This document shows, piece by piece, positions 14,766 to 22,924 of a stretch of 64,000 bases of DNA. Below the pieces are notes generated by a model. That model saw nothing but the letters and a program-made list of their open reading frames with translations. It searched no databases and was not told where the DNA came from. A program made the translations under genes and the position numbers. Every line of letters starts with the position of its first letter. The first letter of the stretch is position 1. Source of the DNA: Streptococcus hyovaginalis DSM 12219. Its GTDB lineage: Bacteria; Bacillota; Bacilli; Lactobacillales; Streptococcaceae. The stretch spans positions 1-64,000 of the forward strand of contig NZ_ATVP01000002.1 in the NCBI RefSeq assembly GCF_000420785.1. Direction: 5' to 3'.

Positions 14766-15773
14766 ATGGTTACCATAAAAGATGTGGCGAAATTAGCGGG
14801 GGTCTCACCTTCAACAGCTTCTAGAGCCTTGCATGATAATAAGATGATCAGTCCAGCGACTAAGGCGAGAGTTCGCAAGGCCATGGAAGAACTCAATTAC
14901 TCGCCTAATTTTTCAGCACAAAATTTGGTTAAGCGTCAGTCAAATACTGTGGCGATTGTTTTACCAGCCAGAGAAAGCCCTCAGCAGCTTGGAAATAATC
15001 CTTTTTTTATGCAGATTATTCAAGGGATTACGAGTGTTTGCAGCCAAGAGGGATTTATGGTGAGTCTAGCGACTGGAAAGACAGAAGACGAATTGCTAGC
15101 CAGTGTGCGCGTTCTGATGAAGAGCGGACATGTGGATAAGTTCATTTTTCTTTACGCCAAAGTTGAAGACACTGTTTATCAGGCTGTCCGTCAAAATGAT
15201 GAGGCCATGTGTATCATTGTTGGTCATGATGAGACAAAGTCTCATGAACGAACACTTTTTGTGGATACAGATAATGTCAAAGCGGGTTCAGATGTGACAC
15301 AATTTTTACTGGAAAGAGGGTATCGACAGCCACTGTATATTTGCACAGACATGTCAGAAATCGTCCAAGAATCGCGATTTAGAGGTTTTCAGAAAGCTGT
15401 TGACAGTCATCACATATCTGCACATTACCTCAGATTGACCAATGCCCCTTCAGATAGCCGCCATTTAGAGGAGGCATTAAAACGTACTCCAACCATTGAT
15501 GCTTTTGTCTGTTGCGATGATTTGACAGCTATTTATGTGATTCGTTTGCTGGAGCAATTAAAAATAGAGCAGTCATTGGGTTTTATCAGTTTTAACAATT
15601 CTCTATTAGCAGAATTAGAATCCCCTGCTCTTACTTCGGTAGAGATCTTTCCATATGATCTTGGTGAAACAGCGGCCAAATTACTCTTTCAACGCGAGGC
15701 TTCCAAGAGCATCACAAAATCATTATGGATTCCGCATCGCATCGTGGAACGCGAATCAACCTATAGGCGCTAA
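14766..15773 (+). CDS. malR: LacI-family transcriptional repressor, MalR-like
   Basis: A 335-residue repressor. The N-terminal HTH is VTIKDVAKLAGVSPSTASRAL, with the hinge helix near SPNFSAQNLV; residues about 60-330 form the periplasmic-binding-protein-like effector domain. Start ATG 14766 follows AAAGGAG; an upstream GTG two codons earlier is less likely. The gene lies just upstream of an EIICBA sugar permease whose promoter carries a perfect LacI-type palindrome (15899-15920). This supports a local maltose/glucoside repressor, as MalR is in other streptococci. The symbol is by context; effector specificity is not provable from sequence. Confidence 0.7.
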   Translation: MVTIKDVAKLAGVSPSTASRALHDNKMISPATKARVRKAMEELNYSPNFSAQNLVKRQSNTVAIVLPARESPQQLGNNPFFMQIIQGITSVCSQEGFMVSLATGKTEDELLASVRVLMKSGHVDKFIFLYAKVEDTVYQAVRQNDEAMCIIVGHDETKSHERTLFVDTDNVKAGSDVTQFLLERGYRQPLYICTDMSEIVQESRFRGFQKAVDSHHISAHYLRLTNAPSDSRHLEEALKRTPTIDAFVCCDDLTAIYVIRLLEQLKIEQSLGFISFNNSLLAELESPALTSVEIFPYDLGETAAKLLFQREASKSITKSLWIPHRIVERESTYRR

Positions 15774-15793
15774 AAGAACAGATTCTATGAACC

Positions 15794-15840
15794 GCACCCC
15801 AAAAGTTAGACAATCAATCTAACGATTGGGGCCTTTTTTT
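15794..15840 (+). terminator. Terminator after the MalR-like gene, formed by a repeated element
   Basis: GCACCCCAA... with GTTAGA/TCTAAC inside and a TTGGGG outer arm folds into a long stem followed by seven T residues. A near-copy occurs at 40640-40685 after pepO, so this is a member of a dispersed repeat serving as terminator. Confidence 0.75.
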
Positions 15841-15850
15841 ATTTTTTATC

Positions 15851-15920
15851 TTGCAAACGCTTTACAAAATAAAAAACCATGTTATAATACTATTATAAAT
15901 AACGCAAACGTTTGCGTTAT
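15851..15920 (+). promoter_or_regulatory. Promoter and palindromic operator of the EIICBA permease gene
   Basis: TTTACA (15861-15866) and TATAAT (15883-15888) with 16-nt spacing make the promoter. Over the start site lies a perfect 22-bp palindrome centred on GCAAACGTTTGC (15899-15920), a classic LacI-family operator. TTGCAAACGCTTT (15851-15863), overlapping the -35, is a second half-site or imperfect cre. The MalR-like protein encoded just upstream is the obvious ligand. Confidence 0.8.
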
Positions 15921-15968
15921 CTCAAAAATAAAGAGACGCTAGGTCTTGAGATTCTGAGGAGAAGTCGC

Positions 15969-18158
15969 ATGAAAGAAAGACTGCAACAGTTTTTTAGTTT
16001 CGAGTTTTGGCAAAAATTCGGAAAATGTTTAATGGTGGTTATCGCTGTTATGCCAGCCGCTGGTTTGATGGTTAGTATCGGGAACTCCATTCCTTTGATT
16101 AATCCTGATTCGCCTCTGCTAGCTAACATTGGTAATGTGGTTGCTCAAATTGGTTGGGCCGTTATCGGGAACCTCCACTTGCTTTTTGCCTTGGCTATCG
16201 GTGGTAGCTGGGCTAAGGAACGTGCCGGTGGTGCTTTTGCGGCTGGTCTGTCCTTTATCTTGATTAACCGTATCACTGGTGGGATTTACGGTGTTTCAAG
16301 TGACATGTTGGCTGATCCAGAAGCAACTTTGACCAGTTTCTTGGGCACTAAAATGGTGGTTGCGGATTACTTTACCAGTGTCTTGGAATACCCTGCTCTT
16401 AACATGGGAGTATTTGTTGGGATTATCGCTGGTTTTGTCGGTGCGACAGCCTATAACAAATACTACAACTACCGCAAGCTCCCAGATGCTTTGACATTCT
16501 TTAATGGGAAACGCTTCGTTCCTTTCGTGGTTATCTTACGTTCTGCTATTGTGGCTATTATCTTGGCGCTCTTTTGGCCAGTTATCCAATCAGGGATTAA
16601 CGGATTTGGGAAATGGATTGCATCATCACAAGACACAGCTCCAGTTCTAGCACCATTCTTATATGGTACTTTGGAACGCTTGCTCTTGCCGTTTGGTCTC
16701 CACCATATGTTGACCATCCCAATGAACTATACTTCACTTGGGGGTACTTATGACATCTTGACAGGCTCAAGTGCTGGCAGTCAAGTATTTGGACAAGATC
16801 CTCTCTGGCTGGCATGGGTAACTGACTTGGTTAATCTTAAAGGTGCTGGTGATACTGCAGCTTATAATGATTTGTTTAATGCCGTGACACCAGCTCGCTT
16901 CAAAGTTGGTCAAATGATCGGTGCAACAGGTATCTTGATGGGATTGACCCTCGCTATGTATCGCAATGTTGACCCTGATAAAAAATCAAAATACAAAGCC
17001 ATGTTTGTATCGGCGGCAGCAGCTGTTTTCCTTACAGGGGTGACAGAACCGCTTGAGTACATGTTTATGTTTGCGGCTATGCCACTTTACGTGGTTTATG
17101 CCCTCCTTCAAGGGGCTGCTTTTGCTATGGCAGATATTGTTAACCTTCGTGTTCACTCATTTGGTGATATTGAGCTCTTAACTCGTACACCTATGGCGAT
17201 TAAAGCTGGTTTGGGAATGGACCTCATCAACTTTGTCTGGGTATCACTTCTCTTTGCAGTGATTATGTACTTTGTGGCAGATTTCATGATTAAGAAATTC
17301 AATCTAGCAACTGCTGGTCGCAATGGTAACTATGATGCTGATATGTTAGGAGATGCTCCAGAAGCATCAAGTAATGGTACAGTGGCAGATGCGAATTCAC
17401 AAGTAGTTCAAATCATTAATCTTCTCGGTGGTAAAGCTAACATTTCAGATGTTGACGCCTGCATGACCCGTTTACGTGTTAGTGTCAATGATACCGAAAA
17501 AGTCGGTTCTGAAAATGCTTGGAAACAAGCCGGTGCTATGGGCTTGATTGTCAAAGGCAATGGTGTACAAGCCGTCTACGGTCCCAAAGCTGATATCTTG
17601 AAATCAGACATTCAAGACTTATTGGATTCTGGTGCTGAAATCCCAACTGTAGCAGTCGATGAAGTCGCAGAAGAAGATCTCAAAGCGACACATTTTAAAG
17701 GCCTCACAGAAGAAGTCGTGACCGTTGCGGATGGACAAGTGCTAGCCATTACTGAAGTGGCTGATCCCGTCTTCTCACAAAAAATGATGGGGGATGGCTT
17801 TGCGGTTGAACCTGAAAATGGTAACATCTACTCACCAGTTTCAGGTGTGGTTACTAGTGTCTTCCCAACCAAACATGCCTTTGGTCTTCTCACCGATGAC
17901 GGCTTGGAAGTTTTGATACACGTCGGACTAGATACTGTAGCCCTCAATGGTGCGCCATTCTCAGCCAAGGTGACTGACGGCCAACGTGTCTCTGCTGGAG
18001 ATCTTTTGGTAGTGGCAGATCTTGACGCGATTCGCTCGGCAGGACGTGAAGTGACTACCATCGTAGCCTTCACCAATACTGCTGAGATTGAGTCTGTGAC
18101 ACTTGAAAAAACAGGACGTCAAGCGGCTAAGACGCCAGTGGCTCACGTTAAGCTTTAA
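15969..18158 (+). CDS. malT: PTS glucose-family EIICBA permease, maltose/glucose type
   Basis: A 729-residue membrane permease that imports and phosphorylates a sugar. EIIC (about 10-450) has about ten hydrophobic spans and the motif TEPLEYMFMF; EIIB has the phosphocysteine C498 in DACMTRLRVSV; EIIA at the C-terminus has the phosphohistidine H651 in VLIHVGLDTV. I chose ATG 15969 because GAGGAG precedes it; the open frame upstream overlaps the operator. Streptococcal homologues linked to malR transport maltose (MalT), others glucose (PtsG), so the sugar assignment is tentative. Its EIIA could also serve the EIIA-less sucrose permease encoded at 22925-24364. Confidence 0.8.
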   Translation: MKERLQQFFSFEFWQKFGKCLMVVIAVMPAAGLMVSIGNSIPLINPDSPLLANIGNVVAQIGWAVIGNLHLLFALAIGGSWAKERAGGAFAAGLSFILINRITGGIYGVSSDMLADPEATLTSFLGTKMVVADYFTSVLEYPALNMGVFVGIIAGFVGATAYNKYYNYRKLPDALTFFNGKRFVPFVVILRSAIVAIILALFWPVIQSGINGFGKWIASSQDTAPVLAPFLYGTLERLLLPFGLHHMLTIPMNYTSLGGTYDILTGSSAGSQVFGQDPLWLAWVTDLVNLKGAGDTAAYNDLFNAVTPARFKVGQMIGATGILMGLTLAMYRNVDPDKKSKYKAMFVSAAAAVFLTGVTEPLEYMFMFAAMPLYVVYALLQGAAFAMADIVNLRVHSFGDIELLTRTPMAIKAGLGMDLINFVWVSLLFAVIMYFVADFMIKKFNLATAGRNGNYDADMLGDAPEASSNGTVADANSQVVQIINLLGGKANISDVDACMTRLRVSVNDTEKVGSENAWKQAGAMGLIVKGNGVQAVYGPKADILKSDIQDLLDSGAEIPTVAVDEVAEEDLKATHFKGLTEEVVTVADGQVLAITEVADPVFSQKMMGDGFAVEPENGNIYSPVSGVVTSVFPTKHAFGLLTDDGLEVLIHVGLDTVALNGAPFSAKVTDGQRVSAGDLLVVADLDAIRSAGREVTTIVAFTNTAEIESVTLEKTGRQAAKTPVAHVKL

Positions 18159-18183
18159 GAAGTCGTAAAGAGCAATACAGAAG

Positions 18184-18215
18184 AAGAATCTGAGTGATAT
18201 GCTCGGATTCTTTCC
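18184..18215 (+). terminator. Terminator after the EIICBA gene
   Basis: AAGAATCTGAG (18184-18194) pairs with CTCGGATTCTT (18202-18212), one G-T pair, 7-nt loop, followed by a short T/C tract. Confidence 0.7.
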
Positions 18216-18390
18216 TTTCTAGGATACGGACTTATTCTATGTGGCTAGCTATCCTTGGTTATCTGAAGGACCAACATTATTTGAGTAGTTCTTGCTATTA
18301 GCTACTGATCAAGGGTTGTGTTATTGTTGATAGGCTAGTCAGAATTCCTAGAAATGACGTTTAGTGAGATAAGACAGAAAGGATCGTAAG

Positions 18391-19200
18391 ATGAAATTAC
18401 TAACCCTAAACACCCATTCATGGATGGAAGAGGATATGGAGACCAAGTTTCGAGACTTGGTGACAGGGATTTTAGCAGCAGATTATGATGTGATTTGTTT
18501 GCAGGAGATTAATCAGTTGATGACCAGTCAAGTTATCGATAGTCCCATTGCTTACGTGCCTTTATCGATAAATCCTCCTATTCATGAAGACAATTATGCC
18601 CTGCGTCTGGTTGAGGCTCTAAAAGAGCATGGCAGAGCTTACTATTGGTCTTGGGCCTATAATCATATTGGCTATGGGCGTTTTCATGAGGGAGTTGCTA
18701 TTTTATCTAAGACACCGATTGAGGTTAAGGATCTTTTAGCTTCTGACACGACGGATCCTAGTGATTATCATACGCGTCGCGCCCTTTTAGCACGGACAGA
18801 GATTGATGGGCGTCCGCTTTCCATAGTCAGTTTGCACCTGTCTTGGTGGGAAAAAGGCTTTGAAGTCGAATGGCCACGTTTGGCAGAAGCCTTGGCAGTA
18901 GAAAGTCATCCTCTTATCCTTATGGGAGACTTTAACAACCCAACTGGGAATGAGGGCTACCAAGAAGTGGTCAACAGTAGCCTGGATGTGGTGGATAGCC
19001 ATGTGATAGCGGAGGAAGTTTCAGGTGATCATACCATTTTAGCTGATATTGACGGCTGGGAAGGCAATGACCAGGCCTTCAAAGTGGATCATACCTTTGT
19101 GGCTAAGGACTTCCAAGTAGCCTCATCTCGTGTTATTTTTGATGGTGAAAAAGGCCCTGTAATTAGCGATCATTTTGGTCTGGCGGTGACAGTCAAGTAG
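18391..19200 (+). CDS. Endonuclease/exonuclease/phosphatase (EEP) family protein, copy 1
   Basis: A 269-residue member of the DNase I-like EEP fold. Motifs in order are LTLNTHSW at the N-terminus, the metal-binding Glu in DVICLQEINQ, YNHIGYGRFHEGVAIL, the catalytic strand GDFNNP with D180, and the terminal SDHFGL with the active His. No signal peptide, so it is cytoplasmic. Substrates of the family range from nucleic acids to phosphoesters and phospholipids, so the exact reaction is unknown. AGAAAGGATCG precedes the ATG. A paralogue follows after 53 bp on the same strand. Confidence 0.8.
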   Translation: MKLLTLNTHSWMEEDMETKFRDLVTGILAADYDVICLQEINQLMTSQVIDSPIAYVPLSINPPIHEDNYALRLVEALKEHGRAYYWSWAYNHIGYGRFHEGVAILSKTPIEVKDLLASDTTDPSDYHTRRALLARTEIDGRPLSIVSLHLSWWEKGFEVEWPRLAEALAVESHPLILMGDFNNPTGNEGYQEVVNSSLDVVDSHVIAEEVSGDHTILADIDGWEGNDQAFKVDHTFVAKDFQVASSRVIFDGEKGPVISDHFGLAVTVK

Positions 19201-19253
19201 CCTGAAAGAGGGTTTCGTGTTTTTGATGAGTTGAAATGCTAGGAGATAAGGAC

Positions 19254-20069
19254 ATGACAGTTAAATTTTTAACATTGAATACCCATTCGTGGATGGAGGT
19301 TAATTCACTCAAAAAACTGTTTGATTTAGGGGAATACATTTTAGAGAAACAATTTGATGTCATTTGTTTACAAGAAATCAACCAAGGTATCGCTAGTGAT
19401 TTAGCTAGTGCGGCGCCGACTTATACTGCCCTTGAATCGTCCCCTGATTTACGAAAAGATCATTTTGCCTTGCAGCTGGTTCAGTATTTAAAGGCAAGAG
19501 GAAAAACCTACTATTGGTCTTGGGCTTACAACCATATTGGCTACGATAAGTATCATGAGGGCGTGGCAATCTTGTCTAAGACACCTTTGGCGGCCAAGGA
19601 CCTTTTGATTTCAGATACAGATGATGACACTAACATTAATACTAGACGTGCGCTTTGGGCGGAGACGACGATTGATGAGAGGAATTTTACCATTGTCAAT
19701 GTTCATATGTCCTTATTAGGTAAGGGCTTTGAAACGCAGTGGCCCCGCTTAGAGGCAGAACTGGAGAAGGTTAAGTCTTCCTTGGTTGTGATGGGGGCTT
19801 TTAACAATCCGACAGACGAGACTGGCTATCGGATGATTTTAGATAGCCCACTTAACTTGCAAGATAGTCACGTATCTGCAGAAACGGTTATTGGGCATCA
19901 TACGATTAGTGACGCCATTGATGGCTGGGAGGAGAATACCCTGTCGCTTAAGGTCGACCATATCTTTTCTAGTCCAGATCTGCGTATTTTATCATCCCAT
20001 GTCGCTTTTGATGGAGGCGCAGCTCCCGTTGTTAGTGATCATTTTGGTTTGGAAATGGAGATTGAGTAA
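19254..20069 (+). CDS. EEP family protein, copy 2, with the catalytic Asp replaced by Ala
   Basis: A 271-residue paralogue of the preceding gene, aligned end to end with it (same LTLNTHSW start, VICLQEINQ, YYWSWAYNHIGY, SDHFGL). Where copy 1 has GDFNNP, this copy reads GAFNNP: codon GCT at 19797-19799, residue A182. The Asp belongs to the conserved GDFN strand needed for catalysis in EEP enzymes, so activity is probably lost or altered. The rest of the frame is intact, which suggests a retained non-catalytic function or a very recent loss. Start ATG 19254 follows AGGAGATAAGGAC. A strong terminator follows. Confidence 0.8.
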   Translation: MTVKFLTLNTHSWMEVNSLKKLFDLGEYILEKQFDVICLQEINQGIASDLASAAPTYTALESSPDLRKDHFALQLVQYLKARGKTYYWSWAYNHIGYDKYHEGVAILSKTPLAAKDLLISDTDDDTNINTRRALWAETTIDERNFTIVNVHMSLLGKGFETQWPRLEAELEKVKSSLVVMGAFNNPTDETGYRMILDSPLNLQDSHVSAETVIGHHTISDAIDGWEENTLSLKVDHIFSSPDLRILSSHVAFDGGAAPVVSDHFGLEMEIE

Positions 20070-20070
20070 A

Positions 20071-20111
20071 AAGCAGGAACTCACTAGCCAAGGTGAGTTC
20101 CTGCTTTTTTT
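20071..20111. terminator. Strong bidirectional terminator
   Basis: AAGCAGGAACTCAC (20071-20084) pairs perfectly with GTGAGTTCCTGCTT (20093-20106) over an 8-nt loop; a T-run follows on the right. It separates the rightward EEP pair from the leftward kinase gene. Confidence 0.92.
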
Positions 20112-20141
20112 TATAGGTACCTGTCTGTTGAAAGCTGCTAA

Positions 20142-20678
20142 TCAATCATGAGGCTTTTCAGATAAGCATCCCTTGGCCTTCGGTGACTTGATTGCTGTAA
20201 GAATGTTATCTCTTGCTTCTTCGAGTGATATAGTTTCCGTCAAAAGGGTTTCAGGGATTTCGGTAAGATAGTCTTTTTCTAGCCACCATCTTTTTAGGGA
20301 CGATTCACCAAATTCTTTGGCTTTATCACGACTGGCATGACGATTAAGTGTCTCTTCAAATGGTAAATCATAATAGTAAGCGTGAATATTATCCAATCCA
20401 TAGAGATCAGGACTTTTTTGCCAGACAGGCGCATACCAATCAGATCTTAGAATCCCTTCTAAAATAGTCGTTTGGCAGTTTTTAAATCCATAATCTAATA
20501 AATTAAGGAGTAGAGGTATGGTAGGAGTCTCTAGGCCATCATGGGCGTGAAGCATGGCGCGTCTAAGGAGATCCTGGGATAGTAGAAGAGTATTCTCCCC
20601 TAATATTTCTTGGAGAGAGTAGGAAAGACTGGTTTTTCCTGAAGCAGCATTACCTCGGATAGTAATTAATGTAGGCAT
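20142..20678 (-). CDS. P-loop kinase-like protein
   Basis: A 178-residue AAA_33/zeta-toxin-like small kinase. Walker A is GNAASGKTS (residues 9-17), followed by LLLSQDLLRR, an LEGIL strand typical of Walker B-like sites, and an arginine-bearing lid (HASRDKAKEFGESSLKRWW). It probably phosphorylates a small molecule, but the substrate is unknown. The gene is the last of a leftward group with the membrane protein gene at 20685 immediately upstream (6-nt gap) and faces the strong terminator at 20071-20111. Confidence 0.7.
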   Translation of the reverse strand: MPTLITIRGNAASGKTSLSYSLQEILGENTLLLSQDLLRRAMLHAHDGLETPTIPLLLNLLDYGFKNCQTTILEGILRSDWYAPVWQKSPDLYGLDNIHAYYYDLPFEETLNRHASRDKAKEFGESSLKRWWLEKDYLTEIPETLLTETISLEEARDNILTAIKSPKAKGCLSEKPHD

Positions 20679-20684
20679 AGGAAC

Positions 20685-21188
20685 TCACTTTCCATAAAAA
20701 TGACCAAATCTATCTTCGATGTCTTGGTAGATCTTTCTTGGATTTTTGCCTGTTGTATTAAGGCTGATGTTAATTAGTGGGTAACCCATTTTGAGGTTGG
20801 TCTTGCTAGCATTGCGCTGTAAGGCGCTCATTTTAGCAAGGTAAACTTCCTGATCTTTAACACTGACACTAATGAAAGTCTGGTTGAGCATATGGCGAAG
20901 TTGGATATTTTCAATGTCTTGCCAAGGAACAAAACCAAGAGCCAGAGCGGAAGAATGATCTGTAATGCCATGTTGGTCAACCATTAGAAGAGGCTGATTG
21001 TTGAAAATTCTTTTGACAAAGATGATAAAGCCCCATCCAAAGAAGGCAATCGCAAAGAGCCCTATTAGGATTGCCAAAATATTGGGTGACAATACGAAGA
21101 GAAATCCCAAAATGACAAAAATAAGGGCCCCAAGAGCGTAGATAATATTTCCAAGTTTTCGACTTGGGACGATAATCGGTTCTATCAT
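20685..21188 (-). CDS. STM3941-like membrane protein
   Basis: A protein of about 167 residues with two hydrophobic segments in the first 65 residues (YALGALIFVILGFLFVL and ILIGLFAIAFFGWGFIIF), then a cytoplasmic beta-rich domain beginning LLMVDQHGITD and FVPWQDIENIQ, a PH-like pattern shared with the STM3941 family. Function unknown. I prefer ATG 21188, which has GGAG at suitable distance; ATG 21200 is also in frame. It is followed after 6 nt by the P-loop kinase gene and preceded closely by the M42 peptidase gene. Confidence 0.6.
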   Translation of the reverse strand: MIEPIIVPSRKLGNIIYALGALIFVILGFLFVLSPNILAILIGLFAIAFFGWGFIIFVKRIFNNQPLLMVDQHGITDHSSALALGFVPWQDIENIQLRHMLNQTFISVSVKDQEVYLAKMSALQRNASKTNLKMGYPLINISLNTTGKNPRKIYQDIEDRFGHFYGK

Positions 21189-21226
21189 AGATTTCTCCAT
21201 CTTCTATATTTGGATATAAAGGTCCA

Positions 21227-22264
21227 TTAGTCAATCATCTGACTCTTAAGATAAGCATCCACTAAGCGTTCGGTTGCCTCAACTGAGTCGGTATGGGTGC
21301 GCTCATAAGAATGACTGGATTCGATACCAGCACCTAGTAGGGCGTGCTTGACCTCAGCACCAGCACGCACAGCAGCTGAAGCATCAGAACCATAATAAGG
21401 GTAGATGTCAAGCTTATAAGGGATATCATTTTCCTCACAGAGCGTTACCATGTGTTGTCGAAGGTCATAGTGGTAAGGACCTGAAGCGTCTTTAACACAG
21501 ATAGAAACCGTATATTCATCAGTCGCTTGGTCATCTCCCATGGCCCCCATATCGACAGCTAAGTATTCAACTGTCTGACTTGGTAAGCTGGAATTGGCTC
21601 CGTGTCCGACTTCTTCAAAGGCTGAGAAGTAGAAGTGAGTGGTATGTGGGAGCTCAGTTCTCTCTTCCTTATAGGTTTTTAGGAGTTCTAGGAGGATGGC
21701 TGCGCTGACTTTATCATCTAAGTGACGCGATTTGATGAAACCATTTGGCGTCACGACAACACGAGGATCAAAAGAAATGAAATCCCCGACTTCAATTCCC
21801 AAAGCGCGTGTCTCCTCGGCACTAGTGACTTTTTCATCTAGGCGAACTTCCATGTTGGTTTGGTTACGCTCAGCTGTTCCGGCATCTTTATAGACATGGA
21901 CAGATGTTTGGTGCATGAGGATGGTACCGCAGATTTCCTTGCCATTTTTAGCCACATGAACGGTACAGTTTTCGCCTTCAATGGCATTATAAACAAAGCC
22001 ACCGACCAAGTCCATCTTGAGACGTCCATCTGGTTTGATGGCACGGACCATGGCTCCAAGTGTATCTAAGTGTGCGGTCACAACGCGGTGTTTATCATCG
22101 TTTTGTCCTTTGACAGATACCATGACACCGCCTTTATGCGTGCGAAGGGGTTGGTAACCAAAACCTTGCAATTCAGAGACCAGATAGTTCATGATGGTTT
22201 TGGTAAAGCCTGTTGGTGATGGGATGTTGGTAAGGGTAGTGATGTAGTCAACAGTTGTTTTCAT
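21227..22264 (-). CDS. M42-family metallo-aminopeptidase
   Basis: A 345-residue cytoplasmic peptidase related to PepA/FrvX that trims amino acids from peptides. Metal ligands are visible in order: TAHLDTLG, SRHLDDKVSA, the paired glutamates in SAFEEVGHG, AVDMGA and ESSHSYERTH near the C-terminus. Length is typical. The start codon overlaps the nrdI stop codon by 1 nt (TAATG), so nrdI and this gene are translated together. Peptide specificity within M42 (glutamyl, deblocking or general) cannot be assigned by eye. Confidence 0.85.
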   Translation of the reverse strand: MKTTVDYITTLTNIPSPTGFTKTIMNYLVSELQGFGYQPLRTHKGGVMVSVKGQNDDKHRVVTAHLDTLGAMVRAIKPDGRLKMDLVGGFVYNAIEGENCTVHVAKNGKEICGTILMHQTSVHVYKDAGTAERNQTNMEVRLDEKVTSAEETRALGIEVGDFISFDPRVVVTPNGFIKSRHLDDKVSAAILLELLKTYKEERTELPHTTHFYFSAFEEVGHGANSSLPSQTVEYLAVDMGAMGDDQATDEYTVSICVKDASGPYHYDLRQHMVTLCEENDIPYKLDIYPYYGSDASAAVRAGAEVKHALLGAGIESSHSYERTHTDSVEATERLVDAYLKSQMID

Positions 22265-22746
22265 TAGATCTCCTTTTTAGTGTCGTGTTTTCTAGCCTGA
22301 AAGGCATCCCAAGCTTCTAAGACGATGGGAGCGATGCGCTCGATATCAGCCGATGTTCCTCGTAACTCAAAATCAGCCAGCATAGGAAAGCCAAACTGCT
22401 CTGCATATTGCTTAGCGGAGAGGCAGTATTGATTGTTAAAATTACGATTACCTGAGCCGATAATGCCAAAACAGTTTTTATAGTTGTCATGTGCTGCGAT
22501 GAATTGACGTAATGGTGTGGTCAAAATTTCGGTATCCCCATTGTCTAAGCCGTTTCCACCTTCGAGATAGGTCGGTAAAAGGGCTAGGAAGTCCTCTTCA
22601 ACGGGGAAAGTGTCATGCTTGAGATCTTTAATGTTAATGAGTCTCGAATCAATATCGTGAGTCTCTTTGAGATAAGCCGCAAAACGTGTGACAAAACTGT
22701 GCGTATTGCCACTGAGACTGACGTAAACAAGGGTAAGCGATGTCAT
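22264..22746 (-). CDS. nrdI: Flavodoxin-like NrdI protein
   Basis: A 160-residue flavodoxin fold protein. The FMN phosphate loop is [14 protein letters not shown] (about residues 8-21), followed by [19 protein letters not shown], diagnostic of NrdI. NrdI reduces oxygen to the oxidant that builds the dimanganese-tyrosyl cofactor of class Ib ribonucleotide reductase. The reductase genes are not adjacent, as in many streptococci that carry a stand-alone nrdI. It leads a leftward operon with the M42 peptidase and is divergent from the sucrose operon. Confidence 0.88.
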   Translation of the reverse strand: MTSLTLVYVSLSGNTHSFVTRFAAYLKETHDIDSRLINIKDLKHDTFPVEEDFLALLPTYLEGGNGLDNGDTEILTTPLRQFIAAHDNYKNCFGIIGSGNRNFNNQYCLSAKQYAEQFGFPMLADFELRGTSADIERIAPIVLEAWDAFQARKHDTKKEI

Positions 22747-22812
22747 AGTACTTCCTTTCTAGTTGATATTATAGATAAAATTGATATAAAAGACAAACGG
22801 TGTCAGTAAATA

Positions 22813-22903
22813 AGAAAACGCTTCATTTTTTTGACAAAAGTCGCTTAAATAGGGTTGACAAACTCTTTTTTAGTGCTATTATATAAAATATGAAACGTTT
22901 CAT
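22813..22903 (+). promoter_or_regulatory. Sucrose operon promoter with two LacI-type operators
   Basis: TTGACA (22855-22860) and TATTAT (22877-22882) form the promoter. ATGAAACGTTTCAT at 22890-22903 is a perfect 14-bp palindrome over the start region, and AGAAAACGCTTCAT at 22813-22826 is a related upstream site with four differences. Two spaced operators allow looping by a LacI-family repressor, presumably the ScrR-like protein at 26114-27100. Confidence 0.78.
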
Positions 22904-22924
22904 TTTTATCTAAAGGAGTAAAAG

